From positions 248,001-312,000 of the forward strand of contig NZ_RWKH01000001.1 in NCBI RefSeq assembly GCF_003984625.1: a DNA stretch of 64,000 nucleotides, read 5' to 3'. Numbering within the stretch: the stretch's first letter is position 1; the number at the start of each line of letters is the position of its first letter. Shown here one piece after another: positions 19,089 through 28,348 of the stretch. The translations under genes were made by a program, and so were the position numbers. This stretch comes from Variovorax sp. DXTD-1 (lineage in GTDB: Bacteria > Pseudomonadota > Gammaproteobacteria > Burkholderiales > Burkholderiaceae_C). The notes beneath the pieces are model-generated. The model saw nothing but the letters and a program-made list of their open reading frames with translations, was not told where the DNA came from and ran no database searches.

Positions 19089-19763
19089 ATGTCGATGCTG
19101 TCCAATCTTGAATTGCTGCGGCGCGTTCCGCTGTTTGCCTCGCTGACGTCCTCTCAGTCGTCGAGCATTGCGGATGCGATTGTCAAGAAGCGTCTCAAGC
19201 GAGCGGAAATCATTGTGGAGCAGGGCAAGAAGTCCGATGCGCTCTACATCATCCTGACCGGCCGGGCGCGCGTCACCAGCGCCGATAGCCGCGGCCGCGA
19301 AGTGATTCTTGCGACACTGCACCCCGGCGACTACATCGGTGAAATGAGCCTGATCGACGACGAGCCGCATTCGGCCACGGTGCGCACCGAAATCCAGTGC
19401 GACGTTCTCATGCTCGGCCGGGATGCGTTTGCGCGCTGCCTGCCCGAAAACTCCTCCATGGCCTACAACATCATGCGCGGGCTCGTGCAGCGCCTGCGCC
19501 ATGCGGATCGCAAGATCGAGTCGCTCGCGCTCATGGATGTGTATGGCCGCGTGGCACGCTCGCTGCTCGAGTTCGCCATCGACGACGGCGCGGGTAACCT
19601 CAAGGTGCGCGACAAGATATCCCGCCAGGACCTTGCGAAAATGGTCGGTGCCTCGCGTGAGATGGTGAGCCGCGTGATGAAGGACCTGGAAGAGCGCGGA
19701 TTCGTGCAGACGCAGGACGACGGCTCCATGCTCGTCAAGGAACGGCTCCTGTCGCTGACTTGA
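19089..19763 (+). CDS. Crp/Fnr family transcriptional regulator
   Basis: 224 residues. Residues 12-130 form the cyclic-nucleotide-binding fold with [20 protein letters not shown], and a Crp-type helix-turn-helix occupies 178-204 ([20 protein letters not shown]). The N-terminal cysteines that hold the 4Fe-4S cluster of Fnr are absent, so it is not an oxygen-sensing Fnr. The Arg and Ser of the cAMP pocket are partly kept (PHSATV), leaving a nucleotide ligand possible. It is upstream of ftsK and divergent from trxB. Its regulon is not apparent from the sequence. Confidence 0.88.
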   Translation: MSMLSNLELLRRVPLFASLTSSQSSSIADAIVKKRLKRAEIIVEQGKKSDALYIILTGRARVTSADSRGREVILATLHPGDYIGEMSLIDDEPHSATVRTEIQCDVLMLGRDAFARCLPENSSMAYNIMRGLVQRLRHADRKIESLALMDVYGRVARSLLEFAIDDGAGNLKVRDKISRQDLAKMVGASREMVSRVMKDLEERGFVQTQDDGSMLVKERLLSLT

Positions 19764-19854
19764 GCCGTCACTGGCGCTCCTGGCGGCCAAGTCCTTTTGT
19801 TGTAGTGTTCAGGCCTCCAGCCGCCGCTTCCGAGCGCTGGGTGCTGTGTTTTTC

Positions 19855-22257
19855 ATGACCTATTCGCTCAATACGCTTCAATCTTCTTCGGCTACCGAGG
19901 GGCAACCCGTGCGCGTTCGCGCCATGCGCTTCGCCCACGAAATCACGCTGATCGCGGGATTTGCCGCGTTGCTGTTCTGGCTGCTTGCCATGCTGAGCTT
20001 CACGCCTTCAGATGCAGCCTGGTCGACCTCCGGCACCGGAGGAGAAATCAAGAATTGGGCGGGCCGCATCGGCGCATGGCTGGCGGACGGCAGCTATTTC
20101 CTGGCTGGCTATTCGGTCTGGTGGTGCCTGGCCGCGGGACTCCGGGCCTGGCTGTCTTCCCTGGCCAACTGGCTTCGCGGAGGCGAGGCCGCGCCAGCCG
20201 AGCAGCCGGTGCGCGGCCGGTTCAACCGCAGCCGGCTGGCGTTCTGGTTCGGCCTTGTGTTGCTGCTCTGTGCAAGCACCACGCTGGAGTGGTCGCGCCT
20301 GTACCGGCTCGAATCGTATTTGCCGGGTTCAGGCGGCGGCGCGCTCGGCTATCTCGTCGGGCCCGCAAGCGTTCGCTGGCTCGGCTTCACAGGCTCCGCG
20401 CTGGTGGCCATTGCTGCCGGCGTGATCGGCTCGGCGCTGGTGTTCCGTTTCTCGTGGAGCCTGATCGCCGAACGAATCGGCGCACGGGCCTACTCGCTGT
20501 TTGAATCGCGCCGCGAAAAGCGCGAACTGGCGGCCGACATTGCCATGGGCAAGCAGGCCGCCCGCGAACGCGCGGAAGCCGAGGAGCCCGTGTTCTCGCG
20601 TGAACCGGGTGGTGCCGTCGAGCCGATGGGCGCCGACGACGACGAAGAGCTGCGCATCGAGCCGCGCCCCAAGCGAAGGGTGCCCTCTCCGCCGGTGCAG
20701 ATCGAACCCGCGATGACCGAAGTGCCCAGGAGCGACCGCGTCGTCAAGGAACGACAGAAGCCGCTCTTCAAGGAACTGCCCGACAGCAAGCTGCCGCAGG
20801 TCGACCTGCTCGACGCCGCGCAGGCGCGCCAGGAAACGGTTTCTCCCGACACGCTCGAGATGACCTCGCGCATGATCGAGAAGAAGCTCAAGGACTTCGG
20901 CGTCGAGGTGCGGGTGGTACTGGCCTCGCCGGGCCCCGTGATCACGCGCTACGAAATCGAGCCTGCCACCGGCGTCAAGGGCTCGCAGATCGTCGGCCTT
21001 GCCAAGGACCTTGCGCGCTCGCTCTCGCTGGTGTCGATCCGCGTGGTCGAAACCATTCCGGGCAAGAACTACATGGCGCTCGAGTTGCCGAACGCCAAGC
21101 GCCAGTCGATCAAGCTCAGCGAAATCCTGGGCTCGCAGGTCTACAACGAAGGCAAGTCGTTCCTCACGATGGGCCTGGGCAAGGACATCATCGGCAACCC
21201 CGTGGTGGCCGATCTTGCAAAGATGCCGCACGTGCTGGTGGCCGGTACCACGGGTTCGGGCAAGTCGGTGGGTATCAACGCCATGATCCTGTCGCTGCTC
21301 TACAAGGCCGAGGCGCGCGACGTTCGCCTGCTCATGATCGACCCGAAGATGCTCGAAATGTCGGTCTACGAAGGCATTCCGCACCTGCTGGCCCCCGTGG
21401 TCACCGACATGCGCCAAGCCGCGCACGGGCTGAACTGGTGCGTGGCCGAAATGGAGCGTCGTTACAAGCTCATGAGCAAGCTGGGCGTGCGCAACCTGGC
21501 CGGCTACAACGCCAAGATCGACGAAGCCAAGGCGCGTGAAGAGTTCATCTACAACCCGTTCAGCCTCACGCCCGACGATCCCGAGCCGCTCAAGCGCGAG
21601 CCGCACATCGTCGTCGTGATCGACGAACTGGCCGACCTGATGATGGTGGTCGGCAAGAAGATCGAAGAGCTCATCGCCCGCCTGGCGCAGAAGGCGCGCG
21701 CCGCCGGCATTCACCTGATTCTTGCCACGCAGCGGCCCAGCGTCGACGTGATCACCGGCCTCATCAAGGCCAACATTCCGACCCGCATCGCATTCCAGGT
21801 GTCGAGCAAGATCGACAGCCGCACCATCCTCGACCAGATGGGCGCCGAAGCGCTGCTCGGCATGGGCGACATGCTCTACATGCCCAGCGGCACCGGCCTG
21901 CCGATCCGCGTGCACGGCGCGTTCGTGAGCGACGAAGAAGTGCACCGCGTGGTGGCCTACCTCAAGAGCCAGGGCGAGCCCGACTACATCGAAGGCGTGC
22001 TCGAAGGCGGCACGGTCGACGGCGACGGCGACATGCTGGGCGAGGGCGGCGACGCCGAGAAGGACCCGATGTACGACCAGGCCGTGGAGGTGGTGCTCAA
22101 GAACCGCAAGGCCAGCATTTCGCTGGTGCAGCGCCACCTGAAGATCGGCTACAACCGCGCGGCGCGGCTGGTCGAAGACATGGAAAAGGCGGGCCTGGTG
22201 AGTGCCATGAGCGGCAGCGGGCAACGCGAAATCCTGGTGCCGGCACGCGCGGAATAG
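19855..22257 (+). CDS. ftsK: DNA translocase FtsK
   Basis: 800 residues from the ATG at 19855. Four membrane segments near 27-48, 79-97, 127-144 and 177-199 anchor it at the septum, followed by a short acidic and proline-containing linker to about 300. The motor has Walker [11 protein letters not shown] at 464-473, [13 protein letters not shown] as Walker B, and [15 protein letters not shown]. The C-terminal gamma domain (from about 730) carries the winged helix that reads KOPS sites ([20 protein letters not shown]). FtsK pumps DNA through the division septum and activates XerCD at dif. The next gene is lolA, the common order in this group. Confidence 0.96.
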   Translation: MTYSLNTLQSSSATEGQPVRVRAMRFAHEITLIAGFAALLFWLLAMLSFTPSDAAWSTSGTGGEIKNWAGRIGAWLADGSYFLAGYSVWWCLAAGLRAWLSSLANWLRGGEAAPAEQPVRGRFNRSRLAFWFGLVLLLCASTTLEWSRLYRLESYLPGSGGGALGYLVGPASVRWLGFTGSALVAIAAGVIGSALVFRFSWSLIAERIGARAYSLFESRREKRELAADIAMGKQAARERAEAEEPVFSREPGGAVEPMGADDDEELRIEPRPKRRVPSPPVQIEPAMTEVPRSDRVVKERQKPLFKELPDSKLPQVDLLDAAQARQETVSPDTLEMTSRMIEKKLKDFGVEVRVVLASPGPVITRYEIEPATGVKGSQIVGLAKDLARSLSLVSIRVVETIPGKNYMALELPNAKRQSIKLSEILGSQVYNEGKSFLTMGLGKDIIGNPVVADLAKMPHVLVAGTTGSGKSVGINAMILSLLYKAEARDVRLLMIDPKMLEMSVYEGIPHLLAPVVTDMRQAAHGLNWCVAEMERRYKLMSKLGVRNLAGYNAKIDEAKAREEFIYNPFSLTPDDPEPLKREPHIVVVIDELADLMMVVGKKIEELIARLAQKARAAGIHLILATQRPSVDVITGLIKANIPTRIAFQVSSKIDSRTILDQMGAEALLGMGDMLYMPSGTGLPIRVHGAFVSDEEVHRVVAYLKSQGEPDYIEGVLEGGTVDGDGDMLGEGGDAEKDPMYDQAVEVVLKNRKASISLVQRHLKIGYNRAARLVEDMEKAGLVSAMSGSGQREILVPARAE

Positions 22258-22300
22258 CCGGCAAACACCTGCGAGCCCAGGCGTCCCGCGCCGACAGGCA

Positions 22301-22330
22301 CGTTGCAAAAGCTGCAATAACGTTGCAAAA
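22301..22330. repeat. Short direct repeats upstream of lolA
   Basis: CGTTGCAAAA occurs at 22301-22310 and again at 22321-22330, exactly 20 bases apart, about two helical turns. The middle segment contains a related GCTGCAATAA. They lie about 80-110 bases before the lolA start. Confidence 0.6.
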
Positions 22331-22410
22331 CTTCATCAAACCCCGCACATGCCGCAATGCGTGGCGGGGTAAGGTCGCTTCAACGCCACTGCTTTTCCGA
22401 GGAATCCAAA

Positions 22411-23043
22411 TTGAAATTTCGTCATTGGCTGTTGATCGGCCTTCTCTCATCCGCCAACGCCTGGGCCGGTGGCCTGGAGAGCCTCGAAGCCTTCGTGAAG
22501 ACGGTCAAGTCGGGCCGCGCCGAGTTCACCCAGACCGTTACCGCGCCGCCGCGCGAAGGGCAGCCGGGCCGCGTCAAGACATCGAACGGCACTTTCGAAT
22601 TCCAGCGCCCCGGTAAATTCAAGTTCGACTATCAGAAGCCATTCGCCCAGGTCATCGTGGCCGACGGCAAGACGCTCTGGCTGTACGACGCCGACCTGAA
22701 CCAGGTGACGCAGCGTGCGCAGTCGCAGGCGCTGGGCTCCACGCCGGCCGCTTTGATTGCCGCGGCCCCGGACGTGCGCGCGCTGCAGGCCGATTTCACG
22801 CTCGAGGCCGCGCCGGAGCGCGACGGCCTGCAGTGGGTGAAGGCCACGCCCAAGAACAAGGACGGCCAGTTGCAGAATGTGCTGGTCGGTTTCCAGGGCG
22901 ATTCCCTGGCGGCGCTTGAAATTCTCGACAGCTTTGGACAGCGCTCGGTGCTCAAGTTCAGCAAGGTCGAAGTGAACCCGGCGCTCAATGCCAGCGTGTT
23001 CGAATTCAAGGCGCCGGCCGGTGCCGACGTCATCAAGCAATAG
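22411..23043 (+). CDS. lolA: Outer-membrane lipoprotein carrier protein
   Basis: 210 residues from a TTG start with GAGGA 7 bases upstream. A signal peptide ends near AWAGG around residue 20, so the protein is periplasmic. The mature part follows LolA: SGRAEFTQTV, GTFEFQRPGKFKFDYQKPF, and VADGKTLWLYDADLNQVT. LolA ferries lipoproteins released by LolCDE to LolB at the outer membrane. It lies between ftsK and rarA, the conserved ftsK-lolA-rarA order of Proteobacteria. Two 10-base direct repeats precede it. It probably shares its transcript with rarA, which starts 22 bases after the stop. Confidence 0.93.
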   Translation: MKFRHWLLIGLLSSANAWAGGLESLEAFVKTVKSGRAEFTQTVTAPPREGQPGRVKTSNGTFEFQRPGKFKFDYQKPFAQVIVADGKTLWLYDADLNQVTQRAQSQALGSTPAALIAAAPDVRALQADFTLEAAPERDGLQWVKATPKNKDGQLQNVLVGFQGDSLAALEILDSFGQRSVLKFSKVEVNPALNASVFEFKAPAGADVIKQ

Positions 23044-23065
23044 CAGATCAGACAGACAGGCAGGT

Positions 23066-24358
23066 TTGGCCACCAGTTCGCATCAACCCCTTGCCGAGCG
23101 CCTGCGTCCGAAGACGCTGGGCGAGGTGATCGGCCAGCAGCATCTGCTGGGGCCGGGCATGCCGCTGCGCATTGCCTTCGAATCGGGCCAGCCGCATTCC
23201 TGCATCCTCTGGGGGCCGCCGGGCACAGGCAAGACGACCATTGCGCGTCTCATGGCCGATGCCTTCGATGCGCAGTTCCTCAGCATCAGCGCCGTGCTTG
23301 GCGGCGTGAAAGACATCCGCGAGGCGGTGGAACGCGCCACCGCGGCGCGCGACGGCCTGGAGCAGCGGCGCACCATCGTTTTCGTCGACGAGGTGCACCG
23401 GTTCAACAAGAGCCAGCAGGACGCGTTCCTGCCGCATGTGGAGTCGGGGCTTTTCACCTTCATCGGCGCCACCACCGAAAACCCATCGTTCGAGGTCAAC
23501 TCGGCCCTGCTTTCGCGGGCGGCGGTGTATGTGCTGCAACCGCTCACCGAGGCCGATCTCAAGCAGATCGTGGCCAAGGCGCAGGCCATCCAGGCCGTGC
23601 CCGCCATCGAAGGCGCGGCCGTCGACCGGCTCGTCGCCTATGCCGACGGCGATGCGCGGCGCCTGCTCAACACGCTCGAAACGCTGGCCGTAGCGGCCAA
23701 GGCCGAGAAGCTCGACAACATCACCGACGAATGGCTGCTGCGCGTGCTTGGCGAGCGCATGCGGCGCTACGACAAGGGCGGCGAGCAGTTCTACGACACC
23801 ATCAGCGCGCTGCACAAGTCGGTGCGCGGCAGCGACCCCGACGCCTCGCTCTACTGGTTCGTGCGCATGCTCGATGGCGGCGCCGACCCGCGCTACATGG
23901 CGCGGCGGCTGGTGCGCATGGCCAGCGAGGACATCGGCCTGGCCGATCCGCGCGCGCTGCGGCTGGCGCTCGACGCGGCCGAGGTCTATGAGCGGCTCGG
24001 CACGCCGGAGGGCGAGCTTGCGCTGGCCGAGTGCGTGATCTACCTGGCCATGGCGCCCAAGTCGAACGCCGTGTACACCGCCTACAACGCCGTGCGCGCG
24101 CTCATCAAGAAAGACAGCACGCGTCCGGTGCCCATGCACCTGCGCAACGCGCCCACCAAGCTCATGAAGGAGCTCGACTACGGCAAGGGCTACCGCTACG
24201 CGCACGACGAGGAGGGCGGTTTTGCCGCCGGCGAGCGCTACCTGCCCGAAGGCCTCGAGGGCCAAGTTTTCTACCAGCCCGTGGAACGCGGACTCGAGAT
24301 CCGCATAGCAGAAAAACTGCGCGAGCTTCGACGCCTCAACAGCCAGCGCGACGAGTAA
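23066..24358 (+). CDS. rarA: Replication-associated recombination protein A (AAA ATPase)
   Basis: 430 residues from a TTG start; no ATG or GTG lies near the conserved N-terminus SSHQPLAERLRPKTLGEVIG. Walker A GPPGTGKT is at 50-57 and Walker B IVFVDEVHRF near 102-111, with sensor 1 in GATTENPSF. The C-terminal tetramerisation region contains ALHKSVRGSDPDASLYWFVR, typical of RarA/MgsA/WRNIP1. The protein acts at stalled replication forks. The start is less certain than usual because the ribosome binding site is weak (ACAGGCAGG). It follows lolA by 22 bases, and a hairpin with a T tract lies about 130 bases after the stop. Confidence 0.93.
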   Translation: MATSSHQPLAERLRPKTLGEVIGQQHLLGPGMPLRIAFESGQPHSCILWGPPGTGKTTIARLMADAFDAQFLSISAVLGGVKDIREAVERATAARDGLEQRRTIVFVDEVHRFNKSQQDAFLPHVESGLFTFIGATTENPSFEVNSALLSRAAVYVLQPLTEADLKQIVAKAQAIQAVPAIEGAAVDRLVAYADGDARRLLNTLETLAVAAKAEKLDNITDEWLLRVLGERMRRYDKGGEQFYDTISALHKSVRGSDPDASLYWFVRMLDGGADPRYMARRLVRMASEDIGLADPRALRLALDAAEVYERLGTPEGELALAECVIYLAMAPKSNAVYTAYNAVRALIKKDSTRPVPMHLRNAPTKLMKELDYGKGYRYAHDEEGGFAAGERYLPEGLEGQVFYQPVERGLEIRIAEKLRELRRLNSQRDE

Positions 24359-24486
24359 GGTGCCGCATGCACGCTTGCGTGCGTGCGATGCATGGCTTCA
24401 CTTACATATAGCATGACTTGAGCGGGTAAACCCCGGTGAGCGCGCACCAAATCGGCGCTGGCGCGTGCTTACAATCCCGCCCACAA

Positions 24487-24517
24487 ATCAGCCAGCGACA
24501 CATGTTGGCTGGTTTTT
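24487..24517 (+). terminator. T-tract hairpin between rarA and livH (terminator or leader element)
   Basis: AAATCAGCCAGC pairs with GTTGGCTGGTTT (two G-T wobbles), followed by TTTT. It could end rarA transcription. It also lies 80-110 bases before livH and 12 bases after a TACAAT hexamer, so it may be part of a regulated leader for the liv operon. Confidence 0.65.
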
Positions 24518-24585
24518 TGCTTATCAAGCCAAGGTGCCAAACCGGTGCCACGGTGGGTGAATGGCACCCTGCAACGGTGCAATAA
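24502..24585 (+). other. Possible leader peptide ORF upstream of livH (27 codons)
   Basis: An ATG at 24502 opens 27 codons ending in TAA 13 bases before livH. The first eight residues are MLAGFLLI, with three Leu codons and an Ile codon, fitting a branched-chain amino acid sensor. Against this, there is no clear ribosome binding site, and the T-tract hairpin overlaps the ORF start instead of following it. GGTGCCA at 24533-24539 and 24544-24550 can each pair with TGGCACC at 24562-24568. Treated as speculative. Confidence 0.25.
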
Positions 24586-24598
24586 ATAGGAACGCGTT

Positions 24599-25528
24599 AT
24601 GGAAATATTGCTGCAGCAGATCATCAACGGTCTGGTCCTCGGCAGCATGTATGCCTTGATAGCCTTGGGCTACACAATGGTGTACGGCATCATCAATCTG
24701 ATCAACTTTGCGCACGGCGAGGTGCTGATGGTGGGGGCGCTTACGAGCTGGACCATCATCGGGCTCATGCAGGAATCGATGCCCGGCACGCCCGGATGGT
24801 TGATCCTCATCATCTCGCTGGTCATTGCGTGCGTGGTGGCCGCCACGCTCAACTTCGTGATCGAGAAGGTCGCCTACCGTCCCCTTCGCAACAGCCCCAA
24901 GCTCGCGCCGCTCATCACTGCCATCGGCATGTCGATCCTGCTGCAGACGCTGGCAATGATCATCTGGAAGCCCACCAACAAGGCGTATCCCAACCTGCTG
25001 TCCACCACGCCCATCGAGGTGGGCGGCGCGGTGATCTCGCCCACGCAGGTCATGATCCTGAGCGTCACGGCGTTCTCGCTCGTGGTGCTGATGTGGCTGG
25101 TCAACTACACCAAGCTCGGCCGCGCCATGCGCGCCACCGCCGAGAACCCGCGCGTCGCGGCGCTCATGGGCATCCGGCCCGACATGGTCATTTCGGCCAC
25201 GTTCATCATCGGCGCCGTGCTCGCGGCCATTGCCGGAGTGATGTACGCCTCGAACTACGGCATTGCGCAGCACGCCATGGGCTTCCTGCCCGGCCTCAAG
25301 GCCTTCACCGCGGCAGTGTTCGGCGGCATCGGCAACCTGGCCGGCGCGGTGGTCGGCGGCATCCTGCTCGGGTTGATCGAAGCCATCGGCTCCGGCTACA
25401 TCGGTGCGATCACCGGTGGCGTGCTCGGCAGCAACTACAGCGACATCTTCGCTTTCATCGTGTTGATCGTCATGCTCACGCTGCGGCCCTCGGGCCTGCT
25501 CGGCGAGCGTGTGGCGGATCGGGCCTGA
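24599..25528 (+). CDS. livH: Branched-chain amino acid ABC transporter permease LivH
   Basis: 309 residues, hydrophobic throughout with about eight membrane segments. It starts MEILLQQIINGLVLGSMYAL and has the family phrases GYTMVYGIINLINFAHGEVL and MRATAENPRVAALMGI. LivH and LivM form the channel of the high-affinity leucine/isoleucine/valine importer. It is the first gene of livHMGF (spacing 13, 19 and 1 bases); the periplasmic LivJ/K binding protein is not in the cluster, so it must be supplied from elsewhere. A hairpin and a short Leu-rich ORF lie in its leader. Confidence 0.93.
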   Translation: MEILLQQIINGLVLGSMYALIALGYTMVYGIINLINFAHGEVLMVGALTSWTIIGLMQESMPGTPGWLILIISLVIACVVAATLNFVIEKVAYRPLRNSPKLAPLITAIGMSILLQTLAMIIWKPTNKAYPNLLSTTPIEVGGAVISPTQVMILSVTAFSLVVLMWLVNYTKLGRAMRATAENPRVAALMGIRPDMVISATFIIGAVLAAIAGVMYASNYGIAQHAMGFLPGLKAFTAAVFGGIGNLAGAVVGGILLGLIEAIGSGYIGAITGGVLGSNYSDIFAFIVLIVMLTLRPSGLLGERVADRA

Positions 25529-25541
25529 GGAGCAGCACACC

Positions 25542-26738
25542 ATGAAGAACAGCAAGAACCTCGCTCTCTACATCCTCGGCGTCGTCGCGGTGCTCGCACT
25601 GCCGATCTTCCTGCAAAGCCAGGGCAATGCCTGGGTGCGCATCGCCGACATCGCGTTGCTCTACGTGATGCTCGCGCTCGGCCTGAACATCGTCGTCGGC
25701 TACGCCGGCCTGCTCGACCTGGGCTACGTCGCCTTCTTTGCCGTGGGCGCGTACCTCTTCGCGCTCATGGGCTCGTCGCACCTTTCGGACACCTTCCCGT
25801 GGTTCAAGGCCATGTTCCCGAACGGGCTGCACACCTCGCTGCTCATCGTGGTACCGCTGGCATTGGTGGTGGCGGGGGTGCTCGGCGTGATGCTCGGTGC
25901 GCCCACGCTCAAGCTGCGCGGCGACTACCTGGCCATCGTGACGCTCGGCTTCGGCGAAATCATCCGGGTGTTCCTGAACAACCTCGACCAGCCGATCAAC
26001 ATCACCAACGGACCCAAGGGCATCACCGCCATCGACTCCATCAAGTTCTGGGGGCTCGACCTCGGCAAGGCATGGAAGTTCGACGGCTTCACGATCTCGT
26101 CGGTCACGCTCTACTACTACCTGTTCCTTGCGCTGGTGATCGCCACGATCATCATTTCGCACCGCCTGCAGATCTCCCGCATCGGCCGCGCCTGGATGGC
26201 CATCCGCGAAGACGAAATCGCCGCTAAGGCCATGGGCATCAACACCCGCAACATGAAGCTGCTGGCCTTCGGCATGGGCGCGAGCTTCGGCGGCGTGTCG
26301 GGTGCCATGTTCGCGGCCTTCCAGGGCTTCGTGTCGCCCGAATCGTTCAGCCTCATGGAGTCGGTGATGATCGTCGCCATGGTGGTGCTGGGCGGCATCG
26401 GCCACCTGCCGGGCGTGATCCTCGGCGCCGTGCTGCTGGCCGCCTTGCCCGAAGTGCTGCGCTATGTGGCCGGCCCGCTCCAAGCCATGACCGACGGCCG
26501 CCTCGACGCGTCCATCCTGCGCCAGCTCTTCATTGCGCTGGCCATGATCGTCATCATGCTGATGCGCCCGCGCGGCCTCTGGCCTTCGCCCGAGCATGGC
26601 AAGACCTTGCAGCGCAAGGGCGTGGCCCCGGATGCTCCTGTGGCCCCGGGCTCGCTCCAGACTCATGCGCCCGGCATCGATACACCCGCCGACGAATTGC
26701 CCGGTGCGGCTTCGCGTCCCATGTCGATCAATCCGTGA
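25542..26738 (+). CDS. livM: Branched-chain amino acid ABC transporter permease LivM
   Basis: 398 residues from the ATG at 25542, preceded by GAGGAGC. About ten hydrophobic segments are visible. Family phrases include ALGLNIVVGYAGLLDLGYVAF, LRGDYLAIVTLGFGEIIRV and IGRAWMAIREDEIAAKAMGI. The C-terminal 40 residues (from about PRGLWPSPEHG) are proline and alanine rich and probably cytoplasmic. It forms the second half of the Liv channel with LivH. It sits between livH and livG in one operon. Confidence 0.93.
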   Translation: MKNSKNLALYILGVVAVLALPIFLQSQGNAWVRIADIALLYVMLALGLNIVVGYAGLLDLGYVAFFAVGAYLFALMGSSHLSDTFPWFKAMFPNGLHTSLLIVVPLALVVAGVLGVMLGAPTLKLRGDYLAIVTLGFGEIIRVFLNNLDQPINITNGPKGITAIDSIKFWGLDLGKAWKFDGFTISSVTLYYYLFLALVIATIIISHRLQISRIGRAWMAIREDEIAAKAMGINTRNMKLLAFGMGASFGGVSGAMFAAFQGFVSPESFSLMESVMIVAMVVLGGIGHLPGVILGAVLLAALPEVLRYVAGPLQAMTDGRLDASILRQLFIALAMIVIMLMRPRGLWPSPEHGKTLQRKGVAPDAPVAPGSLQTHAPGIDTPADELPGAASRPMSINP

Positions 26739-26757
26739 GCCGAAGGAAGCAATCAAC

Positions 26758-27531
26758 ATGACGACAGACACCATCCTCGACGTTCGCGGAATTTCGAAGC
26801 GCTTCGGCGGCCTGCAGGCGCTTTCCGACGTCGGCATCACCATCAAGCGCGGCCAGGTCTATGGCCTGATCGGCCCCAACGGCGCCGGCAAGACCACGTT
26901 CTTCAATGTGATCACCGGGCTCTACACGCCCGACAGCGGCAGCTTCGAATTGGCCGGCAAGCCCTACCAGCCCACGGCCGTGCATGAAGTGGCTAAGGCC
27001 GGCATTGCGCGCACCTTCCAGAACATTCGCCTGTTCTCCGAAATGACGGCGCTCGAGAACGTCATGGTCGGCCGCCACATCCGCACCCATTCGGGCGTGT
27101 TCGGCGCCATGCTGCGCACGCGTTCGTTCAAGGCCGAGGAAAAAGCCATTGCCGACCGCGCACAGGAGCTGCTCGACTACGTGGGCATCGGCAAGTTTGC
27201 CGACTACAAGGCGCGCACGCTCTCGTACGGCGACCAGCGCCGCCTCGAAATTGCGCGCGCATTGGCCACCGACCCACAGCTCATCGCGCTCGACGAGCCC
27301 GCCGCCGGCATGAACTCCACCGAGAAGGTGCTGCTGCGCGAACTGATCGACCGCATCCGCAAGGACGACCGCACCATCCTGATCATCGAACACGACGTCA
27401 AGCTCATCATGGGCCTGTGCGACCGCGTCACCGTGCTCGACTACGGCAAGCAGATCGCCGAAGGCACGCCCTACGACGTGCAGAAGAACGAGAAGGTGAT
27501 CGAGGCTTACCTCGGCACCGGAGGACATTGA
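26758..27531 (+). CDS. livG: Branched-chain amino acid ABC transporter ATP-binding protein LivG
   Basis: 257 residues from the ATG at 26758. Walker A GPNGAGKTTF, signature LSYGDQRRLEIARAL and Walker B LIALDEPAAGM are all intact, followed by the switch IIEHDVKLIMG. The phrase ARTFQNIRLFSEMTALENV is characteristic of LivG. It powers the LivHM channel with LivF. An in-frame reading from 26596 lies inside livM and is ignored. One base separates its stop from the livF start. Confidence 0.95.
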   Translation: MTTDTILDVRGISKRFGGLQALSDVGITIKRGQVYGLIGPNGAGKTTFFNVITGLYTPDSGSFELAGKPYQPTAVHEVAKAGIARTFQNIRLFSEMTALENVMVGRHIRTHSGVFGAMLRTRSFKAEEKAIADRAQELLDYVGIGKFADYKARTLSYGDQRRLEIARALATDPQLIALDEPAAGMNSTEKVLLRELIDRIRKDDRTILIIEHDVKLIMGLCDRVTVLDYGKQIAEGTPYDVQKNEKVIEAYLGTGGH

Positions 27532-27532
27532 A

Positions 27533-28333
27533 ATGGCGACGACGACGATGACGAGCGCAGAAGAAACAACGACAGCAACGGCAACTGCAACCCTGCTGAA
27601 GACTGCGGCCAATGCCCCAGGCAAGACGCTGCTCAAGGTCAGCGGCCTGAAGGTCGGCTACGGCGGCATCCAGGCCGTGAAGGGTGTGGACTTCGAGGTC
27701 CACGAAGGCGAACTGGTGTCGCTCATCGGCTCCAACGGCGCCGGCAAGACCACCACCATGAAGGCGATCACCGGCACGCTGCCGGCGGGCGCCGGCAGCA
27801 TCGAGTTCCTGGGCCGCAACATCAAGGGCCGCGGGGCGTGGGACCTGGTGGGCGAGGGCCTCGTCATGGTGCCCGAAGGCCGCGGCGTGTTCACGCGCAT
27901 GACGATCACCGAGAACCTGCAGATCGGCGCCTACATCCGCAAGGACAAGGCCGAGATCGCCAGCGACATGGAGCGGGTGTTCGTGACCTTCCCGCGCCTG
28001 CGCGAGCGCAAGGACCAGCTCGCGGGCACCATGTCGGGCGGTGAACAGCAGATGCTGGCCATGGGCCGCGCGCTCATGGCGCGCCCCAAGGTGCTGCTGC
28101 TCGACGAGCCGACCATGGGCCTGTCGCCCATCATGTGCGACAAGATCTTCGAGGTGGTGCAGACCGTGGCCGCGCAGGGCGTGACCATTCTGCTGGTAGA
28201 GCAGAACGCCAATCGCGCACTGCAACTGGCCGACCGAGGCTACGTGATGGAGTCGGGGCTCATCACCATGACCGGCGATGCCAAGGAACTGCTGCGCGAC
28301 CCGCGCGTGCGGGCCGCCTACCTCGGCGAATAA
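27533..28333 (+). CDS. livF: Branched-chain amino acid ABC transporter ATP-binding protein LivF
   Basis: 266 residues. Walker A GSNGAGKTTT, signature MSGGEQQMLAMGRALM and Walker B VLLLDEPTMGL are intact, with VPEGRGVFTRMTITENL typical of LivF. The first 30 residues (MATTTMTSAEETTTATATAT...) are a Thr/Ala/Glu low-complexity extension that ordinary LivF proteins lack; the ABC domain begins near LLKVSGLKVGYGG. No alternative start with a good ribosome binding site is seen closer to the domain. Last gene of livHMGF, ending 15 bases from the convergent Bug receptor gene. Confidence 0.94.
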   Translation: MATTTMTSAEETTTATATATLLKTAANAPGKTLLKVSGLKVGYGGIQAVKGVDFEVHEGELVSLIGSNGAGKTTTMKAITGTLPAGAGSIEFLGRNIKGRGAWDLVGEGLVMVPEGRGVFTRMTITENLQIGAYIRKDKAEIASDMERVFVTFPRLRERKDQLAGTMSGGEQQMLAMGRALMARPKVLLLDEPTMGLSPIMCDKIFEVVQTVAAQGVTILLVEQNANRALQLADRGYVMESGLITMTGDAKELLRDPRVRAAYLGE

Positions 28334-28348
28334 ACCAAACCACGAGGG

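Noticed and set aside
20329..22317. A 662-codon minus-strand frame
   Set aside because: Antisense to ftsK; rich in His, Arg and Ala as expected from shadow translation.
24369..24382. GCACGC-TT-GCGTGC hairpin after rarA as a terminator
   Set aside because: The two-base loop is sterically poor and no T tract follows; the hairpin at 24487 is a better candidate.
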